A stretch of 61,476 nucleotides of DNA from Bacillota bacterium (lineage in GTDB: Bacteria; Bacillota; Clostridia; Acetivibrionales; DTU013), in assembly GCA_023411645.1 (NCBI GenBank), contig JAEYON010000001.1, forward strand, positions 1 to 61,476, written 5' to 3'. This document shows, in pieces, positions 9,246 through 17,283 of this stretch. How positions within the stretch are numbered: the stretch's first letter is position 1; each line of letters starts with the position of its first letter. The translations under genes and the position numbers were made by a program. The notes beneath the pieces were generated by a model, which was given only the letters and a program-made list of their open reading frames with translations, was not told where the DNA came from and did no database searches.

Positions 9246-10022
9246 TTATTTTATTTTACATTCGTGGAATACACCCATGTCCATAAATATCTGTGTTAGC
9301 TGTTTCTTGTACCTGATAAATTTCTCATCATCAGATATATTAATGCTTCTTGGCCTTGGGAGATCAATCTTCATTTCCGTAAGGACAGCTCCCGGTCTGC
9401 CGGATAATACAATGACTCTGTCAGATAGCAGTATTGCTTCACTAATATCATGCGTTACAAACATTACTGTACTTTTGAGCTTCAACCAGAGACTTTCAAG
9501 ATCTACACGCATTTGTTCTCTTGTCAGTGCGTCAAGTGCACCAAATGGCTCATCCATCAACAGTACCTTTGGTTCATGAAGCAGTGCGCGACATATGGAA
9601 ACACGCTGCTGCATTCCTCCTGAAAGCTCATATGGATATTTGTCTGCAAATTCACATAATCCAACCATATCTAGAAGTAACATCGCTTTTTCTCGGCTTT
9701 CCTTCTTACTCATACCTCTTAGCTCACCCTGCATTGAAATGTTCATGACTGCAGTCCGCCATTCAAGCAACAGATGATCCTGAAAAACAAACCCCACCTC
9801 ATGGTAAGGCTCCGCGATTATTTTACCTCCAATAGACACTGTTCCCGAGGATGGCTTGGTCAAGCCTGTTGCTATAAAGAGCAGAGTACTCTTGCCACAG
9901 CCACTGGGACCGAGTATTGATACAAATTCACCTTCTCCAATGTCTATGTTTATATCGTTCAATGCTTGCACTTCTCCCGAATCGGAATGATAAACCATCC
10001 CTATATGATCTAACTTTAACAT
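9246..10022 (-). CDS. NitT/TauT-type ABC transporter ATP-binding protein
   Basis: 258 residues with Walker A GPSGCGKS (38-45), signature LSGGMQQR (133-140), Walker B LLMDEP (154-159) and the switch histidine in FVTHD. The signature variant and the length fit the nitrate/sulfonate/taurine subfamily (SsuB/TauB-like). With the lipoprotein and permease immediately upstream it forms a complete importer. GGAGAAGAT precedes the ATG. Confidence 0.92.
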   Translation of the reverse strand: MLKLDHIGMVYHSDSGEVQALNDINIDIGEGEFVSILGPSGCGKSTLLFIATGLTKPSSGTVSIGGKIIAEPYHEVGFVFQDHLLLEWRTAVMNISMQGELRGMSKKESREKAMLLLDMVGLCEFADKYPYELSGGMQQRVSICRALLHEPKVLLMDEPFGALDALTREQMRVDLESLWLKLKSTVMFVTHDISEAILLSDRVIVLSGRPGAVLTEMKIDLPRPRSINISDDEKFIRYKKQLTQIFMDMGVFHECKIK

Positions 10023-10135
10023 ATCTTCTCCTAACCGACGTTTCTGTATGAAGTTGCTACCCCTTCCAATAAATGTTGCAGGGAGGATTAGAAGTGTTTT
10101 ACAAAACTGTTCCTCCCTGCGACTAAGTGAAAAGG

Positions 10136-11245
10136 TTATTTCTCAAGTTTTATACCTGAGGGCATGAACTCAGTTGTAAAAAGATCCTCAGCCTTTGCAT
10201 CTGCACTAAGACCTGTGTAATTCTTGAATAATTGGATACTATCCAGAAATTCCTGTTCATCCACATTGGCAATATCATCACCCGGGTTTGCAAGAAGACA
10301 ATCAAATCCAGAGTTCAATTGATTTGTTGCTGTAGTCATATCCATGTCTGGAAACCTCTTTATCAGCGAATCCAGAGCTGCATCAGGATTTTTGTACGCA
10401 GCAGACCATGATTCAGCATAAGCCTGAACAAAGTTCTTAAGCATATCCGGATTTTCACTTATCGTATCATTATGTGCAACTAAAGACATTCCAACGCAGG
10501 TTACTCCATAATCGGCATAGGCGATGACCGTAGGTTCAAACCCTTTCGCTTCTATCTGGAACGGTTGATCATCAAATCCACCTAAAATCGCATCCACCTG
10601 CTTATTAAGCAGTGCAGGCACCTTTGCTGTAGCATCCATGGGCATCAGGGTAACATCCTTCTCGTCAATACCGACACTTTTCAAGAATGCACCAAAAAGC
10701 TTGTGCGGGCCGTCACCTTCAGTAATGCCTATAGTTTTGCCCTTTATGTCTTCGGGTTTTGTAATATTATTCTCTTTAATTGATATTACTCCACTTGAAA
10801 GCTTGGTATATACGGGAGCTATAACTTTGACCGGCGCATCCTGTGTAATCAGATTGAATATTGAATTGCAATCAGCATATCCAATCGTATCACCCTTCGT
10901 TGCCACAAGATTGACTGTATTGCCTGAGCCTTTGCCTTCTCCTGCCTCAAGATCAATCCCGTATTTCTCAAAAATCTTTTGGTCAATGCCGTAGAAAATT
11001 GGTGCATGTGAACCTTGAGCTGTCCAATTAAGCCTGAATGTGACCTTTTCAAGTTCAACAATATCAGACTGATCTTGCTCTTTAGTCTCAGCAGGAGCTG
11101 CAGTAGCGTCCTGGGACACACTAGTCGTCGAATTCTCACCCGAATCACTTGGTTTGGTTGCACTACCGCAGCCAAATAATAATAGGGACATGAGTAAAAC
11201 AACTACTGGAATTACGCTCAGCCGATAATTACATTTCTTCATCAT
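10136..11245 (-). CDS. NitT/TauT-type ABC substrate-binding lipoprotein (NMT1/THI5-like)
   Basis: 369 residues with a lipoprotein signal ending LLFGC (Cys26 is the lipid-attachment residue), a Ser/Thr/Asp-rich linker to about residue 65, then an NMT1/THI5-like binding fold beginning VTFRLNWTAQGSHAPIFYG. Relatives bind sulfonates, nitrate, taurine, aromatic acids or pyrimidine thiamine precursors. Because the gene lies between catabolic dehydrogenases, not beside thiamine genes, an anionic carbon source is the more likely ligand. GGAGG precedes the start. Confidence 0.9.
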   Translation of the reverse strand: MMKKCNYRLSVIPVVVLLMSLLLFGCGSATKPSDSGENSTTSVSQDATAAPAETKEQDQSDIVELEKVTFRLNWTAQGSHAPIFYGIDQKIFEKYGIDLEAGEGKGSGNTVNLVATKGDTIGYADCNSIFNLITQDAPVKVIAPVYTKLSSGVISIKENNITKPEDIKGKTIGITEGDGPHKLFGAFLKSVGIDEKDVTLMPMDATAKVPALLNKQVDAILGGFDDQPFQIEAKGFEPTVIAYADYGVTCVGMSLVAHNDTISENPDMLKNFVQAYAESWSAAYKNPDAALDSLIKRFPDMDMTTATNQLNSGFDCLLANPGDDIANVDEQEFLDSIQLFKNYTGLSADAKAEDLFTTEFMPSGIKLEK

Positions 11246-11308
11246 AATAATGATCCTCCATTTTTATATTTTTTATTTTTTTTCTACTTGCCTTTATGCA
11301 AGTAAAAT

Positions 11309-12109
11309 TTAAATGACTCCTTTGCCTTTTATAAGCGCTTCACGCTTGCTAACATGCCAGGGCAGCGCCAGTGATTCTGAGATTTCTACTATCTTATACA
11401 ATATAATGCCAACGATGGACAGCACTACTAAGACTGCTAAAAGGTATGCAGTATTTAAATCACCATTTGCTTTGAGCAGTAAATATCCAAGACCTTGATT
11501 AGAACCTACAAATTCACCGATGATGGCGCCCACGGTTGCAGATGTAATGGAAATCTTCAGACCGGTAAAAATGTGTGGAAGAGCACTTGGAAAACGCATT
11601 TTCCAGAAGAATTCCCATTTTGAACTCGTCATTGTCCTGGCCACATAAACAAGCCTCGGATTCAACGATTTAAATCCAGTTGTTGCATCGACAAGTAGAG
11701 AGAAGAACGACATCAGAAATACCATAATTATTTTTGACGTTATCCCAAAGCCGAACCAAATGATAAACAACGGCGCCAACGCTACCTTTGGTATAATCTG
11801 CACAATAACAAGTACTTGATACAATGTCTTTTCAAGCCACTTGGAAGACGCTATCACCAAAGCAAGAGGTATGCTGATCAGAACAGTTATCCCATATCCA
11901 ATGGCGATAGATGACAACGTATATATAAGATTTTGCTTTATAGATAGCGGCCAGTATTTGAACAATGCCTTAATTACCTCTATCGGTGTTGGTAATATGA
12001 AACTGGGCACTTTTAGCAACATAACGACTATTTGCCACAATCCAAGAAGTACAGCACCCATTAAAAAAGCATATAATATGTCTGTGATTTTTTGTTTAAA
12101 CTTTTTCAT
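11309..12109 (-). CDS. NitT/TauT-type ABC transporter permease
   Basis: 266 residues, about six membrane segments, with the binding-protein-dependent permease signature around residues 150-200 (RTMTSSKWEFFWKMRFPSA, then GLKISITSATVGAIIGEFVG), as in SsuC/TauC. GGTGGGAG precedes the ATG. It is the only membrane transporter in the operon and must define which substrate enters the pathway. Confidence 0.91.
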   Translation of the reverse strand: MKKFKQKITDILYAFLMGAVLLGLWQIVVMLLKVPSFILPTPIEVIKALFKYWPLSIKQNLIYTLSSIAIGYGITVLISIPLALVIASSKWLEKTLYQVLVIVQIIPKVALAPLFIIWFGFGITSKIIMVFLMSFFSLLVDATTGFKSLNPRLVYVARTMTSSKWEFFWKMRFPSALPHIFTGLKISITSATVGAIIGEFVGSNQGLGYLLLKANGDLNTAYLLAVLVVLSIVGIILYKIVEISESLALPWHVSKREALIKGKGVI

Positions 12110-12148
12110 CTTTGTCTCCCACCTTTATTTTTCTATGATATAAAAGCT

Positions 12149-13816
12149 TTATGTGCTTATCCTATGATTTACTGTACCGGAAACAACAAACCCATTTTCA
12201 AACTTTACATATTGCATATCTGACAGATTCTCTTTTTTTTGCGGGAAATCTATTCTATTATGTCCGCCCCGTGTCTCATTTCTCCCTAGCATCGCAGCCA
12301 GTACAAGTTTGGCAGAACAAAGTGCATTATAAGTTTGAAAAGCATATGCCGGGTTACCGTTATTCATACAGTCCAGTGGGTTGAAAAGCTTACTGAGTTC
12401 ATTTAATGTTGCACAGCCTTCAAGCAATCCTTTGGCACTTCTTCTTAGGAATGCCTTCCTCTGCATAACGCTTTTAATTTCCTGCATGACATTTTTAGGG
12501 TCTAATTTGTTTTGCACACCTGTATCACATCCTGATTCAAGTGCCTTCAAAATAGTCTTCTCAGTTACATGCCCTGGACCGGTTCTCTCAAATGCAACAG
12601 CATTTCGTGCCGCAAGCTTACCAAATACTTGCGTTGCAAGCATAGAATTGCCTCCCATTCTATTGGGCCCGTGACAGCCGCCGGCGGACTCTCCGCATGC
12701 AAATAATCCAGGGATGTCCGTTGTAACCGAGCTGCTCATCAACACACCTCCATTAAATGCATGGCAATGCGGGAATATTGTCATAGCCTCATCCAGCGAA
12801 TGTCCGCTTTTCTGAAGAAAGGCACGCCAATGATCAAACCGCTGCTGCTCCAAACGGCTGACATCAGGTTTAATGACAACCCCTAATCCATTACCTTTTT
12901 CCCATTCGTCCACAACCGAGAGATCAAAGTATTTTGAATTGTCTGCAGTTGTAAAAGGTCCGTGACTGCCGCGTAATGTCAGGCATTCTTCAACAGTACA
13001 GCCATCAGGAAGATACTTTTGCAGGAATGTCTCTCCCAGTAGATTGACTACCTCGGGTTGAGTCGCAAATACATATTGATAATAATTAAGTCCCTTAACA
13101 GGTGCTACTGTAGCATTTATAAACTGTATAAACTCAAGGTTGACAATTCTAGCCCCGTGCCGCGCGGCCATTGCATAGGCTGAACCGGACAGATTTCCGG
13201 AAGAATAAGTATATTGATAAATATTTTCCGCACCACCGCAGGCTAACACCACCGCAGATGCAGAGAATGCAACCAATCTACCATCGCTATGGAATCCTAT
13301 AGCTCCCACAACAACACCGTCTGAAACGATCAGTTCGCAAATCCCCACATTTTCTACAAGATGTATGTTACTATGTTTTTTTATTTGAGATACAAGACTT
13401 TTTATCGCCTGATCCAAGTCTACTAGCACTGCCCCGCGCAATTTCTTTCCAAAGCATGTGATAACGCCAAGATCACTTAAATGCCTAAACTTCAGACCAT
13501 ACCCGACAAGTTCATCAAAAGACTCGCAAGAATGCTGTGCCATCTTCCAGACCAATTTTTCATTGACACATCCATCCGCCGCATTTAAAATCTCTCTGTA
13601 AAAATCTTCAGTATCCTTCTCATCCTGCGCGAACATAATTCCCCATTCAGGCGAATTCCTGTAAAACGTGGAACCAGTTGTGCAAATCGTAGATTGCACA
13701 GCCAAGATCACTTTCTTCCCGCTTTTTGCAGCCTCAAGCGCCGCCTTGATACCTGCACCCCCACCACCGATGACAAGCACATCGCAGTTGAGGATCGTAT
13801 CGACTTTGCCATTCAT
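12149..13816 (-). CDS. Fumarate-reductase/aspartate-oxidase-like FAD flavoprotein
   Basis: 555 residues. GGGGAG (17-22) binds the FAD ADP moiety, LACGGAENIY (191-200) and GLFACGESAGG.HGPNRMGGNS (from 370) are further FAD contacts, and TRGGHNR (515-521) matches the C-terminal Arg/His region of FrdA/NadB. Two things differ from the dicarboxylate enzymes. The usual QFHPT motif reads QFINA (231-235), so the active-site histidine is replaced. There is also no histidine where FrdA attaches FAD covalently. An AprA-like role seems unlikely because no AprB or sulfate adenylyltransferase gene is present. It probably oxidises or reduces a different substrate in this pathway. Its electron partner is not encoded nearby. 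Confidence 0.85.
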   Translation of the reverse strand: MNGKVDTILNCDVLVIGGGGAGIKAALEAAKSGKKVILAVQSTICTTGSTFYRNSPEWGIMFAQDEKDTEDFYREILNAADGCVNEKLVWKMAQHSCESFDELVGYGLKFRHLSDLGVITCFGKKLRGAVLVDLDQAIKSLVSQIKKHSNIHLVENVGICELIVSDGVVVGAIGFHSDGRLVAFSASAVVLACGGAENIYQYTYSSGNLSGSAYAMAARHGARIVNLEFIQFINATVAPVKGLNYYQYVFATQPEVVNLLGETFLQKYLPDGCTVEECLTLRGSHGPFTTADNSKYFDLSVVDEWEKGNGLGVVIKPDVSRLEQQRFDHWRAFLQKSGHSLDEAMTIFPHCHAFNGGVLMSSSVTTDIPGLFACGESAGGCHGPNRMGGNSMLATQVFGKLAARNAVAFERTGPGHVTEKTILKALESGCDTGVQNKLDPKNVMQEIKSVMQRKAFLRRSAKGLLEGCATLNELSKLFNPLDCMNNGNPAYAFQTYNALCSAKLVLAAMLGRNETRGGHNRIDFPQKKENLSDMQYVKFENGFVVSGTVNHRIST

Positions 13817-13840
13817 TTGTATCGCTCCTTGTTGTTGTGA

Positions 13841-14614
13841 CTATCTAACCAGATATCCCCCATCGACGGGAAGAATAACACCACAGACATAATCAGATGC
13901 TTTTGAAGCCAGATAAATTACAGTTCCTGTCACATCCTCGGGTTCCCCCCACCTTCCCGCCGGTGTTCTTTCCATTGCAGATCGTTCCGTCTCTTTATTC
14001 TCACGCAGTGCAGTGGTCATCTGTGTTCTAAAGCCCCCCGGAGCAATCGCATTAACATTGATCCCGCGCCCTGACCACTCATTTGAAAGAGCTTTTGTCA
14101 ACTGCGCAATACCGCCCTTGCTTGCTGCATAAGCCATAATATGATAAGAACCAAAAAAGCTTGTCATAGATGCCATATTGATGATCTTTCCATACCCCTT
14201 ACGGAGCATTATTCTTCCTGAAAGCTGACACAGCATAGCTGTAGCAGTCAGGTTTAAATCTATTATTTTTTGCCACTCCTTCATTGGAAAATCCTCTGCG
14301 GGATAACGTCCTTGTATTGCGGCATTGTTTACCAGTATATCAATATCACCATCAAGCAAATCAACAGCTTTTGCAAAAATATCCTCAATCTCATCAGTAC
14401 GGGATAAGTCGCCTGTAATACCTCGGACAGTATACTCTCCTCCACTTAACTTCTCTGCAAGCATTTGAGTTTTGTCAGACGAACCTATAATCACAACTTC
14501 CGCCCCGGCCATACACAATCCTCTGGTAATAGCCTCACCGATTCCCCGGCCGCCTCCAGTTACGATTGCCTTCTTTCCCTTCAGACTAAAAAGATCCTGC
14601 ATCAATTTATTCAT
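13841..14614 (-). CDS. Short-chain dehydrogenase/reductase
   Basis: 257 residues, classical SDR with the canonical TGGGRGIG loop (19-26), NNAA at 96-99 and catalytic Ser149, Tyr162 and Lys166. It resembles sugar-acid dehydrogenases (gluconate 5-dehydrogenase or 2-keto-3-deoxygluconate dehydrogenase type). The ATG overlaps the stop of the regulator gene in an ATGA arrangement, and AGGGAGG is just upstream. It is the first enzyme of the operon. A second SDR at 7454 is only distantly similar, so the two probably catalyse different steps. Confidence 0.88.
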   Translation of the reverse strand: MNKLMQDLFSLKGKKAIVTGGGRGIGEAITRGLCMAGAEVVIIGSSDKTQMLAEKLSGGEYTVRGITGDLSRTDEIEDIFAKAVDLLDGDIDILVNNAAIQGRYPAEDFPMKEWQKIIDLNLTATAMLCQLSGRIMLRKGYGKIINMASMTSFFGSYHIMAYAASKGGIAQLTKALSNEWSGRGINVNAIAPGGFRTQMTTALRENKETERSAMERTPAGRWGEPEDVTGTVIYLASKASDYVCGVILPVDGGYLVR

Positions 14615-15705
14615 TTCAATTTCCTCCCTAGGCAGCTATCTCTTATGATGAGTTCCGGCTGAAGAGTAAATACGTTTATGCCTTCCAGCTTTTCCCCTTG
14701 CAATTCGTTGTATAGGATCTTCGCAGAATGCCTTCCCAATTCATAATTTTTGAAGCACACAGATGTAAGCTGCACTTCCAACGCCTCACATATGCTTGTG
14801 TTGTCATATCCAATAAGCCCTACATCATCCGAAACCTTCAAATTACAATCCCGTAAAGCACGATATACGCTTAATGCGATCCTATCATTGAAGCAAAAAA
14901 ACGCATCAGGTGGATTGTCGCTCTTCAATATTCGTCTGGCAAATTCATAACTAAAGTCACCATTCTTGCTGTTTTCATCAAAAGGCTCAAGGCACACAAT
15001 ACTTCGATCGATTTTTATTCTGCTCTCTGCTAACGCACCCACATATCCACAATAGCGGTCCATACTCGACTTGTAGCGTTCCTGAGCAATATACGCTATA
15101 TGTTTATAGTTTTTCTCTATAAGGTGCTTTGTAGCAATAAATCCCCCATAAAAATCATTGGAATAGATATAAGGCACAGTTGGCATATTAGAAATATTAC
15201 GGTTACAGAATACAAAGGGAATCTTCTTTTCTCTCAGTTTATAAAACCCGCTTTCATCCGTCTCCCTTGAAATAGCCGGTATGATAATTATCCCCATTAT
15301 ACCCGAATCAATAAGACGCATTATATGCTCATTCTGTTTATTTATGTCATGGTCAGTATTGCATATAACCGTATTGATATTGCGCAGTCTGGCAAAATCC
15401 TCCACGCCTCTTATGAATAGCGGGTATATATCTGAAACCAGATCCGGTAATATGACTCCCCAGGATGTGACTCCTTGCGAAAGTGCATTCATATTGGATC
15501 GATATTCTGCAGATACATATGTGCCGCTGCCTGCAATTGAATACAGGACCTTTTCTTTAACCAACTCATTTACCGCCATATCGACAGTGGTTCGTGAAAA
15601 TTCGTATTTTCGGCACATGGACGGTCTGGACATGATTCTCTCATTAGGGCGCAGCTTTTTAATATCTTCTAGAATTCTCTCCTTCACAATTTCATGTTTT
15701 AGCAA
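14611..15705 (-). CDS. GntR-type HTH / LacI-type ligand-binding transcriptional regulator
   Basis: About 364 residues. The N-terminal winged helix (residues ~5-65, with RPSMCRKYEFSRTTV and a GSGTYV wing) is GntR-like. The rest is a LacI/PurR-type periplasmic-binding fold (from about 78, WGVILPDL, through GLIGYDNTSI) for a sugar-like ligand, the architecture of AraR. The start is probably the TTG at 15705, 8 bases after AGGGAG; a GTG at 15714 is the alternative. As first gene of the operon, with a palindrome between promoter and start, it probably represses its own operon until ligand binds. Confidence 0.87.
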   Translation of the reverse strand: MLKHEIVKERILEDIKKLRPNERIMSRPSMCRKYEFSRTTVDMAVNELVKEKVLYSIAGSGTYVSAEYRSNMNALSQGVTSWGVILPDLVSDIYPLFIRGVEDFARLRNINTVICNTDHDINKQNEHIMRLIDSGIMGIIIIPAISRETDESGFYKLREKKIPFVFCNRNISNMPTVPYIYSNDFYGGFIATKHLIEKNYKHIAYIAQERYKSSMDRYCGYVGALAESRIKIDRSIVCLEPFDENSKNGDFSYEFARRILKSDNPPDAFFCFNDRIALSVYRALRDCNLKVSDDVGLIGYDNTSICEALEVQLTSVCFKNYELGRHSAKILYNELQGEKLEGINVFTLQPELIIRDSCLGRKLK

Positions 15706-15725
15706 ATTGCTCACTCCCTATTCAC

Positions 15726-15749
15726 GAATACCTGTCATCATCTGTATTC
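15726..15749 (-). promoter_or_regulatory. Candidate operator palindrome
   Basis: GAATAC and GTATTC are perfect inverted arms separated by 12 bases, placed immediately downstream of the -10 box and before the regulator's ribosome-binding site. This is a classic site for autorepression by the GntR/LacI-type protein it precedes. Confidence 0.5.
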
Positions 15750-15779
15750 ATTATATAAATGTTTATTGATTTTTGTCAA
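15750..15779 (-). promoter_or_regulatory. Promoter of the 11-gene operon
   Basis: On the minus strand a consensus -35 TTGACA (15774-15779), 18-base spacer, and a consensus -10 TATAAT (15750-15755). It lies about 45 bases upstream of the regulator start. Confidence 0.8.
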
Positions 15780-15793
15780 AGAATAATCTGATA

Positions 15794-15835
15794 AATCAGG
15801 CAGCTTTCCGCACAAGTAACCGTACCTGCCTGATT
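15794..15835. other. Perfect 10-bp inverted repeat downstream of the UDG-like gene
   Basis: AATCAGGCAG (15794-15803) and CTGCCTGATT (15826-15835) form a hairpin with a 22-base loop, between the end of the gene at 15971 and the operon promoter. There is no strong T-run, so it is only a possible terminator or insulator. Confidence 0.4.
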
Positions 15836-15894
15836 ATGAATCCATAGGTAGTCAACAAAGGAAAACTTAGGCAAATACAGAAAGAGAAAGAGAA

Positions 15895-15960
15895 TATAAA
15901 TATGAATATGAATATGAATATGAATATGAATATGAATGAGAATGAGAATGAGAATGAGAG
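15895..15960 (+). repeat. Hexanucleotide tandem repeats (TATGAA)n then (TGAGAA)n
   Basis: Six exact copies of TATGAA (15901-15936), preceded by TATAAA, run directly into four copies of TGAGAA/TGAGAG (15937-15960). The second unit differs from the first by one base. The tract lies just beyond the stop of the gene at 15971 and does not interrupt it. Confidence 0.9.
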
Positions 15961-15970
15961 AAGCGGCGTG

Positions 15971-16546
15971 TCATAGAACTTCCCGCAGTTTCAGAATGTC
16001 AGCCTCACAGGTCTGCTTCAGGCTTCGGTTATATATGACGCTGGCAGGATGATAAAGTGGGAATAGCAGGAACTCATGCCCTCCTGATTTCACTGTCGAT
16101 AACATGCCATGTCTGTCTCCTATGTTTTCGGTAAAATCACCGGTAACAGCCTTAAGCGGCACATTCCCAAGGGTGACAACGCATAATGGTCTTATCAAAT
16201 CGATTTCCCGCAATAAAAAGCGTCTGCTTGATATGATTTCGTACCTGGTGGCAGGTCTGTTGGACAACCTGCCCGTTTTTGGATTCATTTTAGACAGCCT
16301 GTACTTGATGGCATTTGTAATATATATTTTGTCCCTGTCGATCCCGGCCAGTTGAAGAAGCTCATCCAGGTATTTCCCGGCCGCGCCTGAAAACGGACGT
16401 GAGCATTTTACCTCCTCACGCCCCGGCGCTTCGCCTACAAGCAGCAGCTTTGGTTCCAAACTGCCGCACCCGAATACGAATTCGTTGCCTGCGAATTCGC
16501 AGGCATATTCACGATATAAATCTGATAACTGTTCCTGTATCTTCAT
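15971..16546 (-). CDS. Uracil-DNA glycosylase superfamily protein lacking iron-sulfur cysteines
   Basis: 191 residues of the UDG superfamily, with VGEAPGREEV (about 37-46), PFSGAAG and the late YHPASV active-site loop. Family 4 enzymes hold a [4Fe-4S] cluster through four cysteines (CxxC near the N-terminus and two more in the middle). Here the N-terminal CxxC is absent, and the middle segment reads TNAIKYRLSKMNPKTG, without cysteine. It is either a non-FeS relative or a diverged paralogue of the next gene. It presumably acts on damaged or deaminated DNA bases, but activity is not certain. Confidence 0.78.
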   Translation of the reverse strand: MKIQEQLSDLYREYACEFAGNEFVFGCGSLEPKLLLVGEAPGREEVKCSRPFSGAAGKYLDELLQLAGIDRDKIYITNAIKYRLSKMNPKTGRLSNRPATRYEIISSRRFLLREIDLIRPLCVVTLGNVPLKAVTGDFTENIGDRHGMLSTVKSGGHEFLLFPLYHPASVIYNRSLKQTCEADILKLREVL

Positions 16547-16614
16547 TTATTCTCCATACTGATTTTAATTTTTTATAAAGGAACTTTATTTTCTACAAAT
16601 CAGATATCATGTGA

Positions 16615-17172
16615 TCAGCGACTGATCTCATTCAACTTAAGCCTGACCTTCTTCATGTCTTCAAACATTTGAGGTTTTTTAGACGCATCGCGCAATAATG
16701 CAGCCGGATGAAAGGTTGGCATAATCCAGAACCCCTTGCGTTCAATCCATTGGCCTCTAATTTGAGAAATCTTTGCGTTCCTGTCAATGATATATTTCAT
16801 CGCCGTGGACCCCATGCATACAATAATTCGCGGTCTGACCAACGCTGTCTGATGCCTCAGCCACGGCAGACAGCTTTGCGCCTCATCCTCCGTGGGTGCA
16901 CGGTTATCAGGCGGTCTGCATTTGACAATATTACAGATATAATAATCCTTTTCATCAAACATTAGCGCTGACAGGAGCAGATCCAGCAATTGTCCGGCCG
17001 CTCCCACAAAGGGCTTACCCTGCTTGTCCTCCTGCTCGCCCGGCCCTTCTCCGATCAGCATCAACGGGGCAGTTCTCGAGCCTCGCTCAATGACAATATT
17101 CGTTCTGGTTCTCCCAAGATCACATTTCATGCAGGCAGTGCACTCATTCTCAAGTTCCTTCCACCCCAGCAT
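16615..17172 (-). CDS. Uracil-DNA glycosylase, family 4 (iron-sulfur type)
   Basis: 185 residues. The cluster ligands CTACMKC (near residue 11) and the C-x4-C...C segment around NIVKCRPPDNR are present, along with GEGPGEQED and PFVGAAG in the uracil pocket and TFHPAALL in the catalytic loop. It removes uracil from DNA in base-excision repair. The start is taken as the ATG at 17172, 10 bases after GGGGGA. A paralogue without the cysteines follows 68 bases downstream. Confidence 0.9.
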   Translation of the reverse strand: MLGWKELENECTACMKCDLGRTRTNIVIERGSRTAPLMLIGEGPGEQEDKQGKPFVGAAGQLLDLLLSALMFDEKDYYICNIVKCRPPDNRAPTEDEAQSCLPWLRHQTALVRPRIIVCMGSTAMKYIIDRNAKISQIRGQWIERKGFWIMPTFHPAALLRDASKKPQMFEDMKKVRLKLNEISR

Positions 17173-17283
17173 CAAAATCAGTTCCCCCTTGTTGCAACTA
17201 TACTGCTCTTGCGAATGAAGCGTTTGTTTCCGTTATCGCGCAATATAAATAAGTTCTCTGAACACTTACACGTATCTTAAATA

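Noticed and set aside
9246..13816. Dissimilatory or assimilatory sulfate reduction (AprA with importer)
   Set aside because: No AprB ferredoxin, sulfate adenylyltransferase or sulfite reductase genes are next to the flavoprotein.
15895..15960. Possible CRISPR array
   Set aside because: Units of six bases with no spacers: a microsatellite.
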